Shown here piece after piece: positions 9,025-17,940 of a DNA stretch of 64,000 nt (the first letter of the stretch is position 1; every line of letters starts with the position of its first letter). The DNA is from Butyrivibrio sp. VCB2006 (GTDB taxonomy: Bacteria; Bacillota; Clostridia; Lachnospirales; Lachnospiraceae): assembly GCF_000420945.1 (NCBI RefSeq), contig NZ_ATVX01000001.1:186001-250000 (forward strand), written 5' to 3'. Made by a program: the position numbers and the translations under genes. Below the pieces are notes generated by a model. That model was not told the origin of the DNA. It ran no database searches and saw only the letters and a list, made by a program, of their open reading frames with translations.

Positions 9025-9741
9025 ATGAAAAGAGGAAGTTTTCGGGATTTTTTGGAGGGCTGTCAAAATGCCATCCCTATATGTTTGGGATATATAGCAG
9101 TTTCTTTTGCCTTTGGAATTGAGGCATCCAAGATTGGAATGACCACATTCCAGGCAGCAATGACATCGCTTCTTAATGTGACCAGTGCCGGACAGTTTTC
9201 TGCACTTGAGCTTATAGCCAGAAATGGCAGCTTTGTTGAACTGGCAATTTTGCAGTTTATAATTAACCTGCGATATATGCTGATGTCTACAGCTCTTTCA
9301 CAGAGGCTTGGACCTGAGGTTAATACTCTTCAGAGAATGGGGATATCCTACGGTGTTACAGATGAGATATTCGCTGTCAGCATATTTAAAAGAGGTAAGC
9401 TCTATCCAATGTTTTCCTATGGATTAATAGCTACTTCCGTTTTCGGATGGGTTTTCGGAACTGTTCTCGGAGCAGTTGCGGGACAAATTCTTCCTCAGAT
9501 TTTTATAAGCTGCCTGGGACTTGCTATTTACGGAATGTTCATAGCTATAATTGTTCCTGATACAAGAACCAACAAGGTTATAGCAGCGGTTGTCATAATA
9601 GCTATGGCCATGAGCGCAGTATTTACATATGCTCCGGTATTAAAAATGATTTCTTCGGGCTTTAGGATTATAATAGTAACAGTAGTTGTTGCGTTAGGGG
9701 CAGCCATAATAGCACCGGTCAAGGAGGAAAGTCATGAATAA
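9025..9741 (+). CDS. azlC: AzlC-family branched-chain amino acid exporter, large subunit
   Basis: A 238-residue membrane protein. Its opening, FLEGCQNAIPICLGYIAVSF, followed by TSAGQFSALELI and repeated hydrophobic helices, is typical of AzlC / YgaZ. I prefer the ATG at 9025 to the in-frame TTG at 8992 because GAGGAG lies just before it and homologs start at this point. AzlC works with the small AzlD partner, which overlaps its 3' end, as a branched-chain amino acid exporter in other bacteria. Substrate here is inferred from the family. Confidence 0.88.
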   Translation: MKRGSFRDFLEGCQNAIPICLGYIAVSFAFGIEASKIGMTTFQAAMTSLLNVTSAGQFSALELIARNGSFVELAILQFIINLRYMLMSTALSQRLGPEVNTLQRMGISYGVTDEIFAVSIFKRGKLYPMFSYGLIATSVFGWVFGTVLGAVAGQILPQIFISCLGLAIYGMFIAIIVPDTRTNKVIAAVVIIAMAMSAVFTYAPVLKMISSGFRIIIVTVVVALGAAIIAPVKEESHE

Positions 9742-10042
9742 AGTATATTTGTACATCCTTCTTATGGCGGGAGTTACTTATCTTATAAGGGCATTGCCGC
9801 TTACGCTTATCCGGAGGGAGATAAAGAGCAACCTGATCAAATCTTTTTTGCATTATGTTCCCTATGCTACTTTGGCAGCCATGACTTTTCCTGCAATATT
9901 GTCAGCGACGGATTATATGATATCATCTATTGTTGGATTTGCAGTGGCACTTTTTCTTGCATTAAATAAAAAGAGCCTTCTTACGGTGGCAGGAGCTTCC
10001 TGCTTTGCGGCATTTATCGTGGAGCTGTTCCTTATTCCGTAA
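9734..10042 (+). CDS. azlD: AzlD-family branched-chain amino acid exporter, small subunit
   Basis: 102 residues with four hydrophobic helices and the family signature TYLIRALPLTLIRR near the start. It overlaps the azlC end by 8 bp and has its own AGGAGG site inside azlC. The size is normal for AzlD / YgaH. It is expected to form the exporter with AzlC. Confidence 0.88.
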   Translation: MNKVYLYILLMAGVTYLIRALPLTLIRREIKSNLIKSFLHYVPYATLAAMTFPAILSATDYMISSIVGFAVALFLALNKKSLLTVAGASCFAAFIVELFLIP

Positions 10043-10088
10043 GACAGGTTTGGAAGTATAAACAGATTAATAATAAGAGGAAATTGAC

Positions 10089-10637
10089 ATGAGAGTTGGA
10101 ATGGGATATGATGTGCACCGGCTTGTGGAAGGCAGAGACCTTATCATTGGCGGCGTCAAGATTCCATATGAAAAGGGACTTCTAGGACATTCGGATGCGG
10201 ATGTTCTTTTGCACGCTATAATGGATGCACTTTTGGGCGCAGCGGCTCTTGGAGATATAGGCAAGCACTTCCCTGATACGGATCCCAAGTATAAGGGAGC
10301 TGATTCGAGAGCGCTTCTTCGCGAAGTTGCAAGGCTTTTGGAAGAGGCAAACTATATGGTTGAGAATATCGATGCAACTATAATTGCCCAGGCACCCAAG
10401 ATGAGACCCCATATCGATACAATGAGACAGAATATTGCAGAGGATCTTGGCATCGACATTTCACAGGTTAATGTTAAGGCTACTACTGAGGAAGGCCTTG
10501 GCTTTACAGGAACCGGTGAGGGAATATCCTCCCAGGCAATCTGTATGCTGAGCAGTTTCTTTGACAGTGGAATGTCTGTGTTTGACAGTGACAACGCTGA
10601 GCGATGTAGCAGTTGTCCGGGATGTCAGAAGCAGTAA
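10089..10637 (+). CDS. ispF: 2-C-methyl-D-erythritol 2,4-cyclodiphosphate synthase
   Basis: This enzyme of the non-mevalonate isoprenoid pathway converts CDP-ME 2-phosphate to ME-2,4-cyclodiphosphate. Visible motifs are GYDVHRL (metal ligands D and H), [19 protein letters not shown] (metal His and active site), [10 protein letters not shown] and [10 protein letters not shown]. The core fits the usual ~158 residues, but this protein has 182, with an added tail containing RCSSCPGC (a CxxCxxC pattern). AGAGGA precedes the ATG. It sits upstream of cysS, in the same order as the ispF-cysS block of many Firmicutes. Confidence 0.95.
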   Translation: MRVGMGYDVHRLVEGRDLIIGGVKIPYEKGLLGHSDADVLLHAIMDALLGAAALGDIGKHFPDTDPKYKGADSRALLREVARLLEEANYMVENIDATIIAQAPKMRPHIDTMRQNIAEDLGIDISQVNVKATTEEGLGFTGTGEGISSQAICMLSSFFDSGMSVFDSDNAERCSSCPGCQKQ

Positions 10638-10667
10638 GTTTTAGAGAATTACACTTGGCAAAAGAAA

Positions 10668-10703
10668 TATCTTTTACCACAGAGATTTATATAATAAAAG
10701 ATA
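10668..10703 (+). promoter_or_regulatory. 9-bp inverted repeat around a TATAAT box upstream of cysS
   Basis: TATCTTTTA (10668-10676) and TAAAAGATA (10695-10703) are perfect inverted repeats. A TATAAT hexamer (10690-10695) abuts the right arm. I find no good -35 at 16-18 bp, so the promoter call is weak. No T-box leader is visible; the leader is only ~30 nt. Confidence 0.35.
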
Positions 10704-10725
10704 ATAATCAGGAGAATACAATAAC

Positions 10726-12150
10726 ATGGCACACAAATTTACATTTTATAATACCCTCGATAGAACTGTAGAAGAGTTTAATCCTCGCGAGGAGGGCAAG
10801 GTTTCAATTTATACCTGCGGACCTACAGTTTATCATTTTGCTCACATCGGTAATATCAGAACTTATATCATGCAGGATGCTCTCATCAAATCCCTTGAGT
10901 ATGCAGGATACGATGTAAAAAGAGTTATGAACATCACAGATGTAGGTCATCTTTCTTCAGATGCCGATACCGGCGAAGATAAAATGCTTTCAGGCGCAAA
11001 GAGAGAGCACAAGACTGTAATGGAAATCGCAAAGTTCTATACTGATGCGTTCTTTAATGACTTTGATGCTGTTGGAAATAAGCGTCCTGACGTGGTAGAA
11101 CCAGCTACAAACTGCATTCCTGAGTTTATTCATATGGTAGAAGTTCTTCTCGAGAAGGGCTATGCCTATGTTGCAGGCGGAAACGTATATTTTGATACAA
11201 GTAAGCTCAAAGATTACTATGTTTTCTCTTCAGAGGTAGAAAAAGAGCAGCTCCAGGTGGGTGTTCGTGACGACGTAGAAGAGGATACTAACAAGAAAAA
11301 TAAGACAGACTTTGTTCTCTGGTTTACAAAGTCCAAGTTTGAAGATCAGGCTCTTAAGTGGGAGAGTCCATGGGGAGTAGGTTATCCCGGATGGCACATT
11401 GAGTGCTCATGCATTTCAATGAAGCACCTTGGGGAATTTATCGATATCCACTGCGGTGGTGTAGATAATATCTTCCCTCACCACACAAATGAGATTGCCC
11501 AGTCAGAGAGCTATCTTGGCCATGAATGGTGCAAATACTGGTTCCATTCCAACCACCTTAATGACAAATCAGGCAAGATGAGTAAGTCCAAGGGAGCAGT
11601 CCTTACAGTTTCTGTTCTCAAGGAAAAAGGCTATGATCCACTGGTTTACAGATTCTTCTGCCTCCAGTCACATTATCGTAAGCCACTTGAGTTCTCCTAT
11701 GAGGCTCTTGATCAGGCAGCTCAGGCCTTTAATAAGCTTGTAAAAAGAGTATCTGAGCTTAAGGAAGATGGCGCAGTAGATGAGACAGTAAAGGCTGAGT
11801 TTGAAGGCAAATTTGCTGATGCTGTATGCAGCGATCTTAATACATCAATGGCAGTTACAGTTCTGTATGATGCTCTTAAGGCTGACACTAACGATGCAAC
11901 CAAGCTTGCACTTGTTGAGAGCTTTGATAAGGTTCTTTCACTTGATCTTGTTGGACATGCCAAGAGCCTTTCTGAGGGTCAAAGTGTTGATCCTGAGCTT
12001 GAGAAGTTCATCCTTGATGCTATTGAGAGAAGAGCAAATGCCAAGAAAGCCAAGGACTTTGCAACAGCTGATGCTATAAGAGCAGAGCTCTTAGAGAAGG
12101 GCGTAGAGATCAAGGATACTCGTGAGGGAGTTAAATGGCAGCTGATTTGA
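10726..12150 (+). CDS. cysS: Cysteinyl-tRNA synthetase
   Basis: Class I aminoacyl-tRNA synthetase charging tRNA(Cys), 474 residues, normal length. The first zinc Cys and HIGH-type motif appear in TCGPTVYHFAHIGNIRTY, the other zinc ligands in WHIECSCISMKHLG and CGGVDNIFPHHTNE, and the KMSKS loop as SGKMSKSKGAVLT. The C-terminal DALR-like region is present. OGGAG-like site GGAGAATAC lies upstream of the ATG. mrnC overlaps its last 16 bp, and rlmB and sigH follow, which is the conserved cysS-mrnC-rlmB-sigH block of Firmicutes. Confidence 0.97.
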   Translation: MAHKFTFYNTLDRTVEEFNPREEGKVSIYTCGPTVYHFAHIGNIRTYIMQDALIKSLEYAGYDVKRVMNITDVGHLSSDADTGEDKMLSGAKREHKTVMEIAKFYTDAFFNDFDAVGNKRPDVVEPATNCIPEFIHMVEVLLEKGYAYVAGGNVYFDTSKLKDYYVFSSEVEKEQLQVGVRDDVEEDTNKKNKTDFVLWFTKSKFEDQALKWESPWGVGYPGWHIECSCISMKHLGEFIDIHCGGVDNIFPHHTNEIAQSESYLGHEWCKYWFHSNHLNDKSGKMSKSKGAVLTVSVLKEKGYDPLVYRFFCLQSHYRKPLEFSYEALDQAAQAFNKLVKRVSELKEDGAVDETVKAEFEGKFADAVCSDLNTSMAVTVLYDALKADTNDATKLALVESFDKVLSLDLVGHAKSLSEGQSVDPELEKFILDAIERRANAKKAKDFATADAIRAELLEKGVEIKDTREGVKWQLI

Positions 12151-12575
12151 ATGCGTTTATAAATGAGAAATTTGGAATACAGCCACAGGATATCAGGACA
12201 TATTCGCCTCTTACACTGGCCTATATAGGTGATGCCTTTTTTGACATTATTATCAGATCAATACTGGTCAATAAGGGCAACACTGCGGTTAATAATCTTC
12301 ACAAGAGGGCTAGCAGTATAGTTAAGGCACAGACTCAGTCTGCTATGGTCAAGGCTCTTATGGATGACCTTACACAGGAAGAACAGGACTACTATAGAAG
12401 GGGGCGTAATTCCAAACCCCATACCAAGGCCAAAAATGCTTCAACTATTGAGTATCTTGATGCGACAGGGTTTGAAGCGGTCATGGGATTTCTTTACCTG
12501 ACTGGGGATCTGGATAGGGCCATGGAACTTGTGAATATGGGAATCGAGAGGCTTGGACTTGATGTCCTGGAGTAA
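12135..12575 (+). CDS. mrnC: Mini-ribonuclease III
   Basis: 146 residues. It is a short RNase III catalytic domain without a double-stranded RNA binding domain, which matures 23S rRNA ends in Bacillus. Key features are LAYIGDAFFDI (RNase III signature with catalytic Asp), NNLHKRAS, and RGRNSK...KNASTIEYLDATGFEAVMGFLYL. It overlaps cysS by 16 bp in another frame, which suggests coupled translation. Length and context match MrnC exactly. Confidence 0.94.
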   Translation: MAADLNAFINEKFGIQPQDIRTYSPLTLAYIGDAFFDIIIRSILVNKGNTAVNNLHKRASSIVKAQTQSAMVKALMDDLTQEEQDYYRRGRNSKPHTKAKNASTIEYLDATGFEAVMGFLYLTGDLDRAMELVNMGIERLGLDVLE

Positions 12576-12591
12576 CGAAAACGAGGTATAT

Positions 12592-13341
12592 ATGGAAGAA
12601 AATTTTGAGAGCAGAATTATAGAAGGAAGAAATGCCGTACTTGAGGCATTCCGTTCAGGCAAGACCATCGATAGAGTATTTATCCTTGATGGTTGCAAGG
12701 ATGGTCCTGTTCAGACAATCCTTAGAGAAGCCAAGAAACACAAGGATACCGTTATTTCTTTTGTCAAAAAAGAGCGTCTTGACCAGCTCTCTGAGACAGG
12801 TAAGCACCAGGGTGTAATTGCCTATGGCGCATCTTATAACTATGCAGAGGTTGACGACATCCTTGAAAGAGCCAGGCAGAAGGGTGAAGATCCTTTTGTG
12901 ATCATTCTTGACAATATTGAGGATCCTCACAACCTGGGAGCTATCATTCGTACAGCTAACCTTGCCGGTGCTCATGGAGTTATTATTCCCAAGCATAGGG
13001 CAGCTTCTCTTACAGCAACTGTTGCCAAGGCTTCAGCCGGTGCTATTAACTACACACCAGTAGCCAAGGTTACAAATATTGCCAATACCATAGAGGAACT
13101 TAAGGATAAGGGACTTTGGTTTGCCTGCGCTGATATGGGCGGCACAACAATGTATCAGCTTAATTTAAAGGGGCCCATCGGACTTGTAATCGGCAATGAG
13201 GGCAGCGGAGTTTCAAGACTTGTAAGAGAAAAGTGCGATATGATCGCATCTATCCCTATGAAGGGAGATATTGATTCACTTAACGCTTCTGTAGCCTGCG
13301 GCGTTCTTGCATTTGAAGTTGTAAGACAGAGATTATCATAA
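12592..13341 (+). CDS. rlmB: 23S rRNA 2'-O-methyltransferase, TrmH family (RlmB)
   Basis: A SPOUT-fold enzyme that methylates the ribose of G2251 (E. coli numbering) in 23S rRNA. I choose the ATG at 12592, giving 249 residues and MEENFESRIIEGRNAVLEA, because ACGAGG lies just before it; in-frame starts at 12553 and 12562 are less likely. SPOUT motifs seen are ILDNIEDPHNLGAIIRTANL, IGLVIGNEGSGVSRLV and IPMKGDIDSLNASVACGV. It sits between mrnC and sigH as usual. Confidence 0.94.
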   Translation: MEENFESRIIEGRNAVLEAFRSGKTIDRVFILDGCKDGPVQTILREAKKHKDTVISFVKKERLDQLSETGKHQGVIAYGASYNYAEVDDILERARQKGEDPFVIILDNIEDPHNLGAIIRTANLAGAHGVIIPKHRAASLTATVAKASAGAINYTPVAKVTNIANTIEELKDKGLWFACADMGGTTMYQLNLKGPIGLVIGNEGSGVSRLVREKCDMIASIPMKGDIDSLNASVACGVLAFEVVRQRLS

Positions 13342-13346
13342 TATAG

Positions 13347-14009
13347 ATGGATGCCGATTTCTATAAGAGGCATGACTGTGAGAATATGAGTGATAACAGG
13401 TACAAGGAAATGACGGATGAAGAACTCATCCTTTCTATACGTGATGGCGATGATCCAGCCGGTGTAGACCATATCATGAACAAGTACAAGAATCTTGTCA
13501 GGAAAAAAGCTGCTTCCATGTTTGTACTTGGAGCTGACAAGGACGATCTTATTCAGGAGGGCATGATAGGTCTTTTTAAGGCTGTAAGGGATTATGACTG
13601 CGGAAGAGATGCCAGTTTTGCTACCTTTGCAGATCTTTGCATTTCGAGGCAGATGTATTCAGCCATTAAGACCATGGCCAGGAAAAAGCATGGTCCTCTT
13701 AACAGCTATATCTCTATATATGCCAAAAGAGAGGACATGGGAGAAGACTCTTCTGCAGCCTTGGAAGAACTTCTGGAATCTGATCCCGGCATGATTCCTG
13801 AGCAGCATGTTATCGACCAGGAGAACTTAAAGGCCCTGGAAGAAGCCATTGACAGCGAGCTTAGTCCTCTTGAAACTCAGGTTCTTGACCTTTATATTAC
13901 CGGTATGAGTATCAAACAAATCTCAGCAGTATTATCCAGAGATGAGAAGTCTACAGATAATGCCATGCAGAGAATCAGAAACAAATTAAAGAAATATCTG
14001 AACAGATAG
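13347..14009 (+). CDS. sigH: RNA polymerase sigma factor SigH (sigma-30 type)
   Basis: 220 residues with region 2 (YKNLVRKKAASMFVLGADKDDLIQEG begins the -10 recognition part) and region 4 (LSPLETQVLDLYITGMSIKQISAVL). It closely resembles the Bacillus SigH pattern, including KHGPLNSYISI. In Bacillus, SigH drives transition-state, competence and early sporulation genes. Here the target set is not known. A second possible ATG is at 13386; neither start has a clear ribosome site. It is the last gene of the cysS-mrnC-rlmB-sigH block and is followed by a terminator. Confidence 0.9.
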   Translation: MDADFYKRHDCENMSDNRYKEMTDEELILSIRDGDDPAGVDHIMNKYKNLVRKKAASMFVLGADKDDLIQEGMIGLFKAVRDYDCGRDASFATFADLCISRQMYSAIKTMARKKHGPLNSYISIYAKREDMGEDSSAALEELLESDPGMIPEQHVIDQENLKALEEAIDSELSPLETQVLDLYITGMSIKQISAVLSRDEKSTDNAMQRIRNKLKKYLNR

Positions 14010-14048
14010 TTCAAAGCTGTTAAATTCCTATTAAAAAATAAATGAAAA

Positions 14049-14079
14049 AGCGCTGAAATTGTCAATCGGCGCTCTTTTT
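14049..14079 (+). terminator. Rho-independent terminator after sigH
   Basis: 8-bp stem AGCGCTGA with TCGGCGCT (one G-U pair), a 9-nt loop, then CTTTTT. Confidence 0.85.
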
Positions 14080-14108
14080 ACCTTATTTCCTAGTGGAATG
14101 ATAGGATT

Positions 14109-14137
14109 TTGACAGAATGAATTTTATTATGTAAAAT
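14109..14137 (+). promoter_or_regulatory. Sigma-A promoter of the amino-acid ABC operon
   Basis: TTGACA (14109-14114), a 17-bp spacer and TAAAAT (14132-14137), 46 bp upstream of the binding-protein start. Just downstream, GCAAT-TTG-ATTGC (14151-14163) is a small palindrome that could be an operator. Confidence 0.8.
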
Positions 14138-14182
14138 GAGTGATACAAATGCAATTTGATTGCGTAAAACATAAGAGGAGAG

Positions 14183-15040
14183 ATGAATATGATGTTATTT
14201 GAAAGCAAAAAAGTTCTTGGACTAACTTTGGCAGCAACACTTTTAGCAGGTGCTCTTACAGGTTGCTCTTCATCAGGTACAGAAAGTGCGTCAGGTAACG
14301 CAGGAAATAATGTTGAAGTAAATGCTTCCGGTGATCTTTTGGACACTATCACTCAGAGAGGTAAGATTATAATCGCCATGGAAGGCCAGTGGGCTCCCTG
14401 GACTTATCATGATGAGTCAGGAGAACTGGTTGGCTTTGATACAGAGGTTGGTAAAGAGATTGCTAAGAGAATCGGTGTTGAAGCTGAGTTTGTAGAAGGC
14501 GAGTGGGACGGCCTCTTTACAGGCCTTGACGGCGGAAGATACGATCTTATCATAAACGGCGTTGAGATTACAGATGAAAGAAAAGAAAAGTACGACTTCA
14601 CAGAACCTTATGCATTTATCAGAACAGCGCTGGTAGTTAAGAATGATAACAGCGACATTACATCTTTTGATGATCTTAAGGGTAAGAAGACCAGCAATTC
14701 ACTTGGCTCAACCTATGCTGACATGGCGGCAGCTCTTGGCGCTGAGGTTCAGAACGTTGATACACTTTCAGAGACCATTGATATGGTGCTGTCAGGAAGA
14801 GTTGATGCTACTTTAAATGCAGAAGTTTCTTTCTATGATTATCTCGGTGAGCATCCTGATGCTCCTATCAAGATCATTGCTCTTACAGAAGAAGCATCAG
14901 AGGTTTCCATTCCTCTCAGAAAGGGAGAAGAGACTGAGAAGCTCCGCGGTGCCATTGATAAGGCAATTAAGGAAATGGCTGAGGACGGAACTCTTACAGC
15001 CCTTTCAAATAAATACTTTGGACAGGATATTACTAAGTAA
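14183..15040 (+). CDS. Amino-acid ABC transporter substrate-binding lipoprotein
   Basis: 285 residues with a lipoprotein signal (hydrophobic LGLTLAATLLAGALTGC, lipobox LTGC). The mature part has the family 3 solute-binding pattern: GKIIIAMEGQWAPWTYHDE, LVGFDTEVGKEIAKRIG, WDGLFTGLDGGRYDLIINGV and FTEPYAF. These proteins bind polar or cystine-like amino acids outside the membrane. The GAGGAGAG site precedes the ATG. The permease and ATPase follow directly, so this is a complete importer. The exact amino acid cannot be read from sequence. Confidence 0.92.
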   Translation: MNMMLFESKKVLGLTLAATLLAGALTGCSSSGTESASGNAGNNVEVNASGDLLDTITQRGKIIIAMEGQWAPWTYHDESGELVGFDTEVGKEIAKRIGVEAEFVEGEWDGLFTGLDGGRYDLIINGVEITDERKEKYDFTEPYAFIRTALVVKNDNSDITSFDDLKGKKTSNSLGSTYADMAAALGAEVQNVDTLSETIDMVLSGRVDATLNAEVSFYDYLGEHPDAPIKIIALTEEASEVSIPLRKGEETEKLRGAIDKAIKEMAEDGTLTALSNKYFGQDITK

Positions 15041-15043
15041 TAT

Positions 15044-15745
15044 ATGAGTGAAAGACTTATTGGAATATTAACAAGTTCATTTTTTAAGATTCTTGTACCC
15101 GGAATCAAGGTTACAATACCTTTAACACTTTTGTCTTTTGCACTGAGTCTTGCGGTGGGCCTTCTTTTGGCACTTATCCAGGTGGCCAATATCAAGGTCC
15201 TTAGACAGGTGGCAAGGTTTTATATTTGGGTATTCAGGGGAACGCCTCTTATAGTTCAGCTTTTTATCATATTCTTCGGACTTCCCAATATTGGTATTAC
15301 GCTGGATGCGTTTCCATCAGCAGTTTTGGCCTTTGGCCTTAACCTGGGAGCTTATAATGCCGAGGTTTTCAGATCAGCTATTCTTGCTATTCCTAAGGGA
15401 CAGCTGGAAGCGGCTTATATGATTGGACTTAACTATCCTCAGGCAATGGCAAGGATTATTTTACCCCAGTCATTCCCGGTAGCTTTTCCTAATCTTTTTA
15501 ATAACCTTATCAGTTTGTTAAAAGATACCGCTCTGGCCTCAAGTATTACAGTCATTGACCTGTTTACCACAGCTCAGCAGATTGCAGCAAGAACCTATGA
15601 GCCCTTTGCTTTGTATCTGGAGGCAGCATTTATTTATCTTATCTTTTCGACGGCTCTTACCTGGCTTCAGAGATATCTTGAAAAGAAGCTTGTCTGGAAG
15701 AGTGATGGAAAGAAGGCAGACGCCGGTTATAAGGCTATAGTCTGA
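15044..15745 (+). CDS. Amino-acid ABC transporter permease
   Basis: 233 residues, HisM / GlnP-type inner membrane permease. It has about five membrane helices. Diagnostic segments are FRGTPLIVQLFI near the middle and the EAA loop EAAYMIGLNYPQAMARIILPQ, which contacts the ATPase. It starts 3 bp after the binding-protein stop. A single permease gene implies a homodimer. Confidence 0.92.
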   Translation: MSERLIGILTSSFFKILVPGIKVTIPLTLLSFALSLAVGLLLALIQVANIKVLRQVARFYIWVFRGTPLIVQLFIIFFGLPNIGITLDAFPSAVLAFGLNLGAYNAEVFRSAILAIPKGQLEAAYMIGLNYPQAMARIILPQSFPVAFPNLFNNLISLLKDTALASSITVIDLFTTAQQIAARTYEPFALYLEAAFIYLIFSTALTWLQRYLEKKLVWKSDGKKADAGYKAIV

Positions 15746-15767
15746 ATAATTGCAGGTGGTGAAGAAA

Positions 15768-16508
15768 ATGCTGGAGATACATAATTTGCATAAGTCTTTT
15801 TCCGGTACCGGAGTTTTGTCGGGAATGGACTTTAAAGTTGATAAGGGGGAAGTTGTTGCTATAATCGGACAATCCGGATCAGGTAAAACAACACTTCTAA
15901 GATGCATGAGTTTTCTGGAAAAGGCTGATATCGGTGAGATCATTTTTGATGATTACAAGGGTGATATGGCCAGAATGTCCTCCAAGGACATAAAGATGCT
16001 CAGAATGGAAATGGGCTTTGTATTCCAAAGTTTTAATCTGTTTAATAATATGACGGCCTTGGAAAATGTTATGGAAGGCCTTGTGACAGCCAGAAAAATA
16101 CCTAAGGATAAGGCAAAAGAGATATCTCTGGAGGTTCTTGCCAAGGTTGGAATGCTGAACAGAGCATATTATTATCCGGGAGAGCTATCCGGAGGACAGC
16201 AGCAGAGAGTAGCAATAGCAAGGGCAATTGCCCCGGAACCTAAGGTTATTCTGTTTGACGAACCTACAAGTGCTCTTGATCCCGAGCTTACCGGTGAGGT
16301 ACTTGAGACTATGAAAAAGCTTGCACTTGAGGGCACTACTATGGTCGTTGTTACTCACGAGATGTCATTTGCCAAGGAAGTGGCATCAAGGGTAGTTTTC
16401 ATGGATGGCGGTGTAGTGGTAGAACAGGGTTCGCCTAAAGAAATCTTTGGTAATCCCAAAGAAGAAAGAACAAGGCAATTCCTTAACAGAGCGCTGCATA
16501 AGCTCTGA
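15768..16508 (+). CDS. Amino-acid ABC transporter ATP-binding protein
   Basis: 246 residues from the ATG at 15768; an upstream in-frame TTG (15750) lies before the GGTGGTGA site and is rejected. Walker A is GQSGSGKTT, the signature is LSGGQQQR, Walker B is [14 protein letters not shown], and the switch His is in [13 protein letters not shown]. It is the GlnQ / PAAT type that powers uptake with the two genes before it. The operon appears to end here. Confidence 0.93.
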   Translation: MLEIHNLHKSFSGTGVLSGMDFKVDKGEVVAIIGQSGSGKTTLLRCMSFLEKADIGEIIFDDYKGDMARMSSKDIKMLRMEMGFVFQSFNLFNNMTALENVMEGLVTARKIPKDKAKEISLEVLAKVGMLNRAYYYPGELSGGQQQRVAIARAIAPEPKVILFDEPTSALDPELTGEVLETMKKLALEGTTMVVVTHEMSFAKEVASRVVFMDGGVVVEQGSPKEIFGNPKEERTRQFLNRALHKL

Positions 16509-16561
16509 TAGGGGACAAGGGCGTGTTATAGTTTTTTATGCCAATTTTAATGAAAAAATAC

Positions 16562-16590
16562 TTGCGCTTGACATTTAATTATGTTATATT
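16562..16590 (+). promoter_or_regulatory. Possible promoter of rpmE
   Basis: TATATT (16585-16590) pairs at 17 bp with TTGCGC (16562-16567). A better -35, TTGACA (16568-16573), has only 11 bp to that box but 17 bp to GATATA (16591-16596). The region very likely holds the rpmE promoter; which pair is used is unclear. Confidence 0.45.
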
Positions 16591-16665
16591 GATATAGCTG
16601 TTGTGAAGAACAGCGGTAACTATAGTTAATTAGAAGATTTTTTGTATATAGAGAGGTGAGAAGAG

Positions 16666-16872
16666 ATGAGACAGGACATTCAGCCAGAATTCCATCAGGC
16701 CACTGTTACTTGCAACTGCGGTAACACATTCACAGTTGGATCAACAAAGAGTGAGATTCACGTAGAAATTTGCTCAAAGTGCCATCCATTCTATACTGGC
16801 CAGCAGAAGGCTACAAGTGCTCGTGGACGTATTGATAAGTTCAACAAGAAATACGGCATGAACAACCAGTAA
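16666..16872 (+). CDS. rpmE: 50S ribosomal protein L31, zinc-binding type
   Basis: 68 residues, [20 protein letters not shown] at the start. Zinc ligands are in TCNC and CSKC, so this is the zinc-containing (C+) paralog rather than the zinc-free YtiA form. AGAGGTGAGAAG lies before the ATG. A terminator follows, so it can be a single-gene transcript ahead of yqhQ-prmC-prfA. Confidence 0.97.
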   Translation: MRQDIQPEFHQATVTCNCGNTFTVGSTKSEIHVEICSKCHPFYTGQQKATSARGRIDKFNKKYGMNNQ

Positions 16873-16889
16873 TCTATTTAGTAAAATAA

Positions 16890-16922
16890 AGAGGTTGAGG
16901 CATTAGCCTCGACCTCTTTTTT
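16890..16922 (+). terminator. Rho-independent terminator after rpmE
   Basis: 12-bp stem AGAGGTTGAGGC with GCCTCGACCTCT (one G-U), loop ATTA, then six T. Confidence 0.93.
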
Positions 16923-16947
16923 ACATTTACGATTTTTGAGGTGTAGT

Positions 16948-17940
16948 ATGAGGAAAAGAAAAGTAAGACATTACTCAGGAATAGGCGGACAGGCTGTACT
17001 TGAGGGCGTAATGATGAAGAACAAGGACATGTACGCTGTTGCAGTCAGAAAGCCTAATGGTGAGATAGAGGTTGAGATTGACGAATACCACGGAATTGCT
17101 TACGGAAGTAAGCTTCTCAACATTCCATTTGTCAGAGGTATATTTGTATTCATAGATTCACTTATCTTAGGACTTAAGTCTCTCAATTATTCTTCTTCTT
17201 TTTACGAAGAGGGTAATGAGAAGCCTACTAAGCTTGATGAAGAAATTGAGGCTGTATCAGGTGGACATGAGGACACCTTCCTTATGGTTGTGACTACAGC
17301 AATTTCCTTCCTGTTTGCGATAGGCCTTTTTATGGTCCTGCCTTATGCACTTTCTGAGATACTTAGCAAATATATCAGAAATGATTCTATGATTGCCATT
17401 ATTGAGGGCGTTCTTAGAATCGTGATTTTCATTCTGTATATCCTTTTGATTTCATGCATGAAGGATATCAGGCGTCTTTTCCAATATCACGGTGCAGAGC
17501 ATAAGTGCATTAACTGTATTGAAAAAGGCAGACCTCTTACAGCCAAGAATGTTAAGGGAAGTTCAAGACTTCATAAGAGATGTGGAAGCAGCTTTATTCT
17601 TTTTGTAATGCTTGTAAGTATTATCCTGTTTTTCTTTATAAGAGTTGACTCCTATGCTCTTAGAATTCTTGTAAGAATACTGCTTATTCCTGTTATTGCA
17701 GGTATTTCCTACGAGCTTATCAGCCTTGCAGGAAGATATGACTTTTTCCTTATAAAGGTTCTTTCCGCTCCAGGGTTATGGCTTCAGAAGCTTACAACCA
17801 AGGAACCGGATGAAGATATGATAGAAGTTGCAATTAAGTCTGTTGAGGCTGTATTTGACTGGAAGGAGTTTCTTAAGGATTCTTTCGGTTATGAAATAGA
17901 CGACAGCTGGTTAAAAGATGACGAAGAAGTAAATGAGTAA
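16948..17940 (+). CDS. yqhQ: DUF1385 membrane protein (YqhQ family)
   Basis: 330 residues from the ATG at 16948, chosen because TGAGGTG lies before it. It opens with the family hallmark GIGGQAVLEGVMM. Several membrane helices follow (near residues ~105-165 and ~215-260), with a conserved metal-like motif FQYHGAEHKCINC between them. The molecular role is unknown. The position between rpmE and prmC-prfA is conserved in Clostridia. It overlaps prmC by 8 bp. Confidence 0.88.
   Translation: MRKRKVRHYSGIGGQAVLEGVMMKNKDMYAVAVRKPNGEIEVEIDEYHGIAYGSKLLNIPFVRGIFVFIDSLILGLKSLNYSSSFYEEGNEKPTKLDEEIEAVSGGHEDTFLMVVTTAISFLFAIGLFMVLPYALSEILSKYIRNDSMIAIIEGVLRIVIFILYILLISCMKDIRRLFQYHGAEHKCINCIEKGRPLTAKNVKGSSRLHKRCGSSFILFVMLVSIILFFFIRVDSYALRILVRILLIPVIAGISYELISLAGRYDFFLIKVLSAPGLWLQKLTTKEPDEDMIEVAIKSVEAVFDWKEFLKDSFGYEIDDSWLKDDEEVNE

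Noticed and set aside
10638-10725. T-box leader upstream of cysS
   Set aside because: Only 88 bp are available and the T-box core motif is absent.
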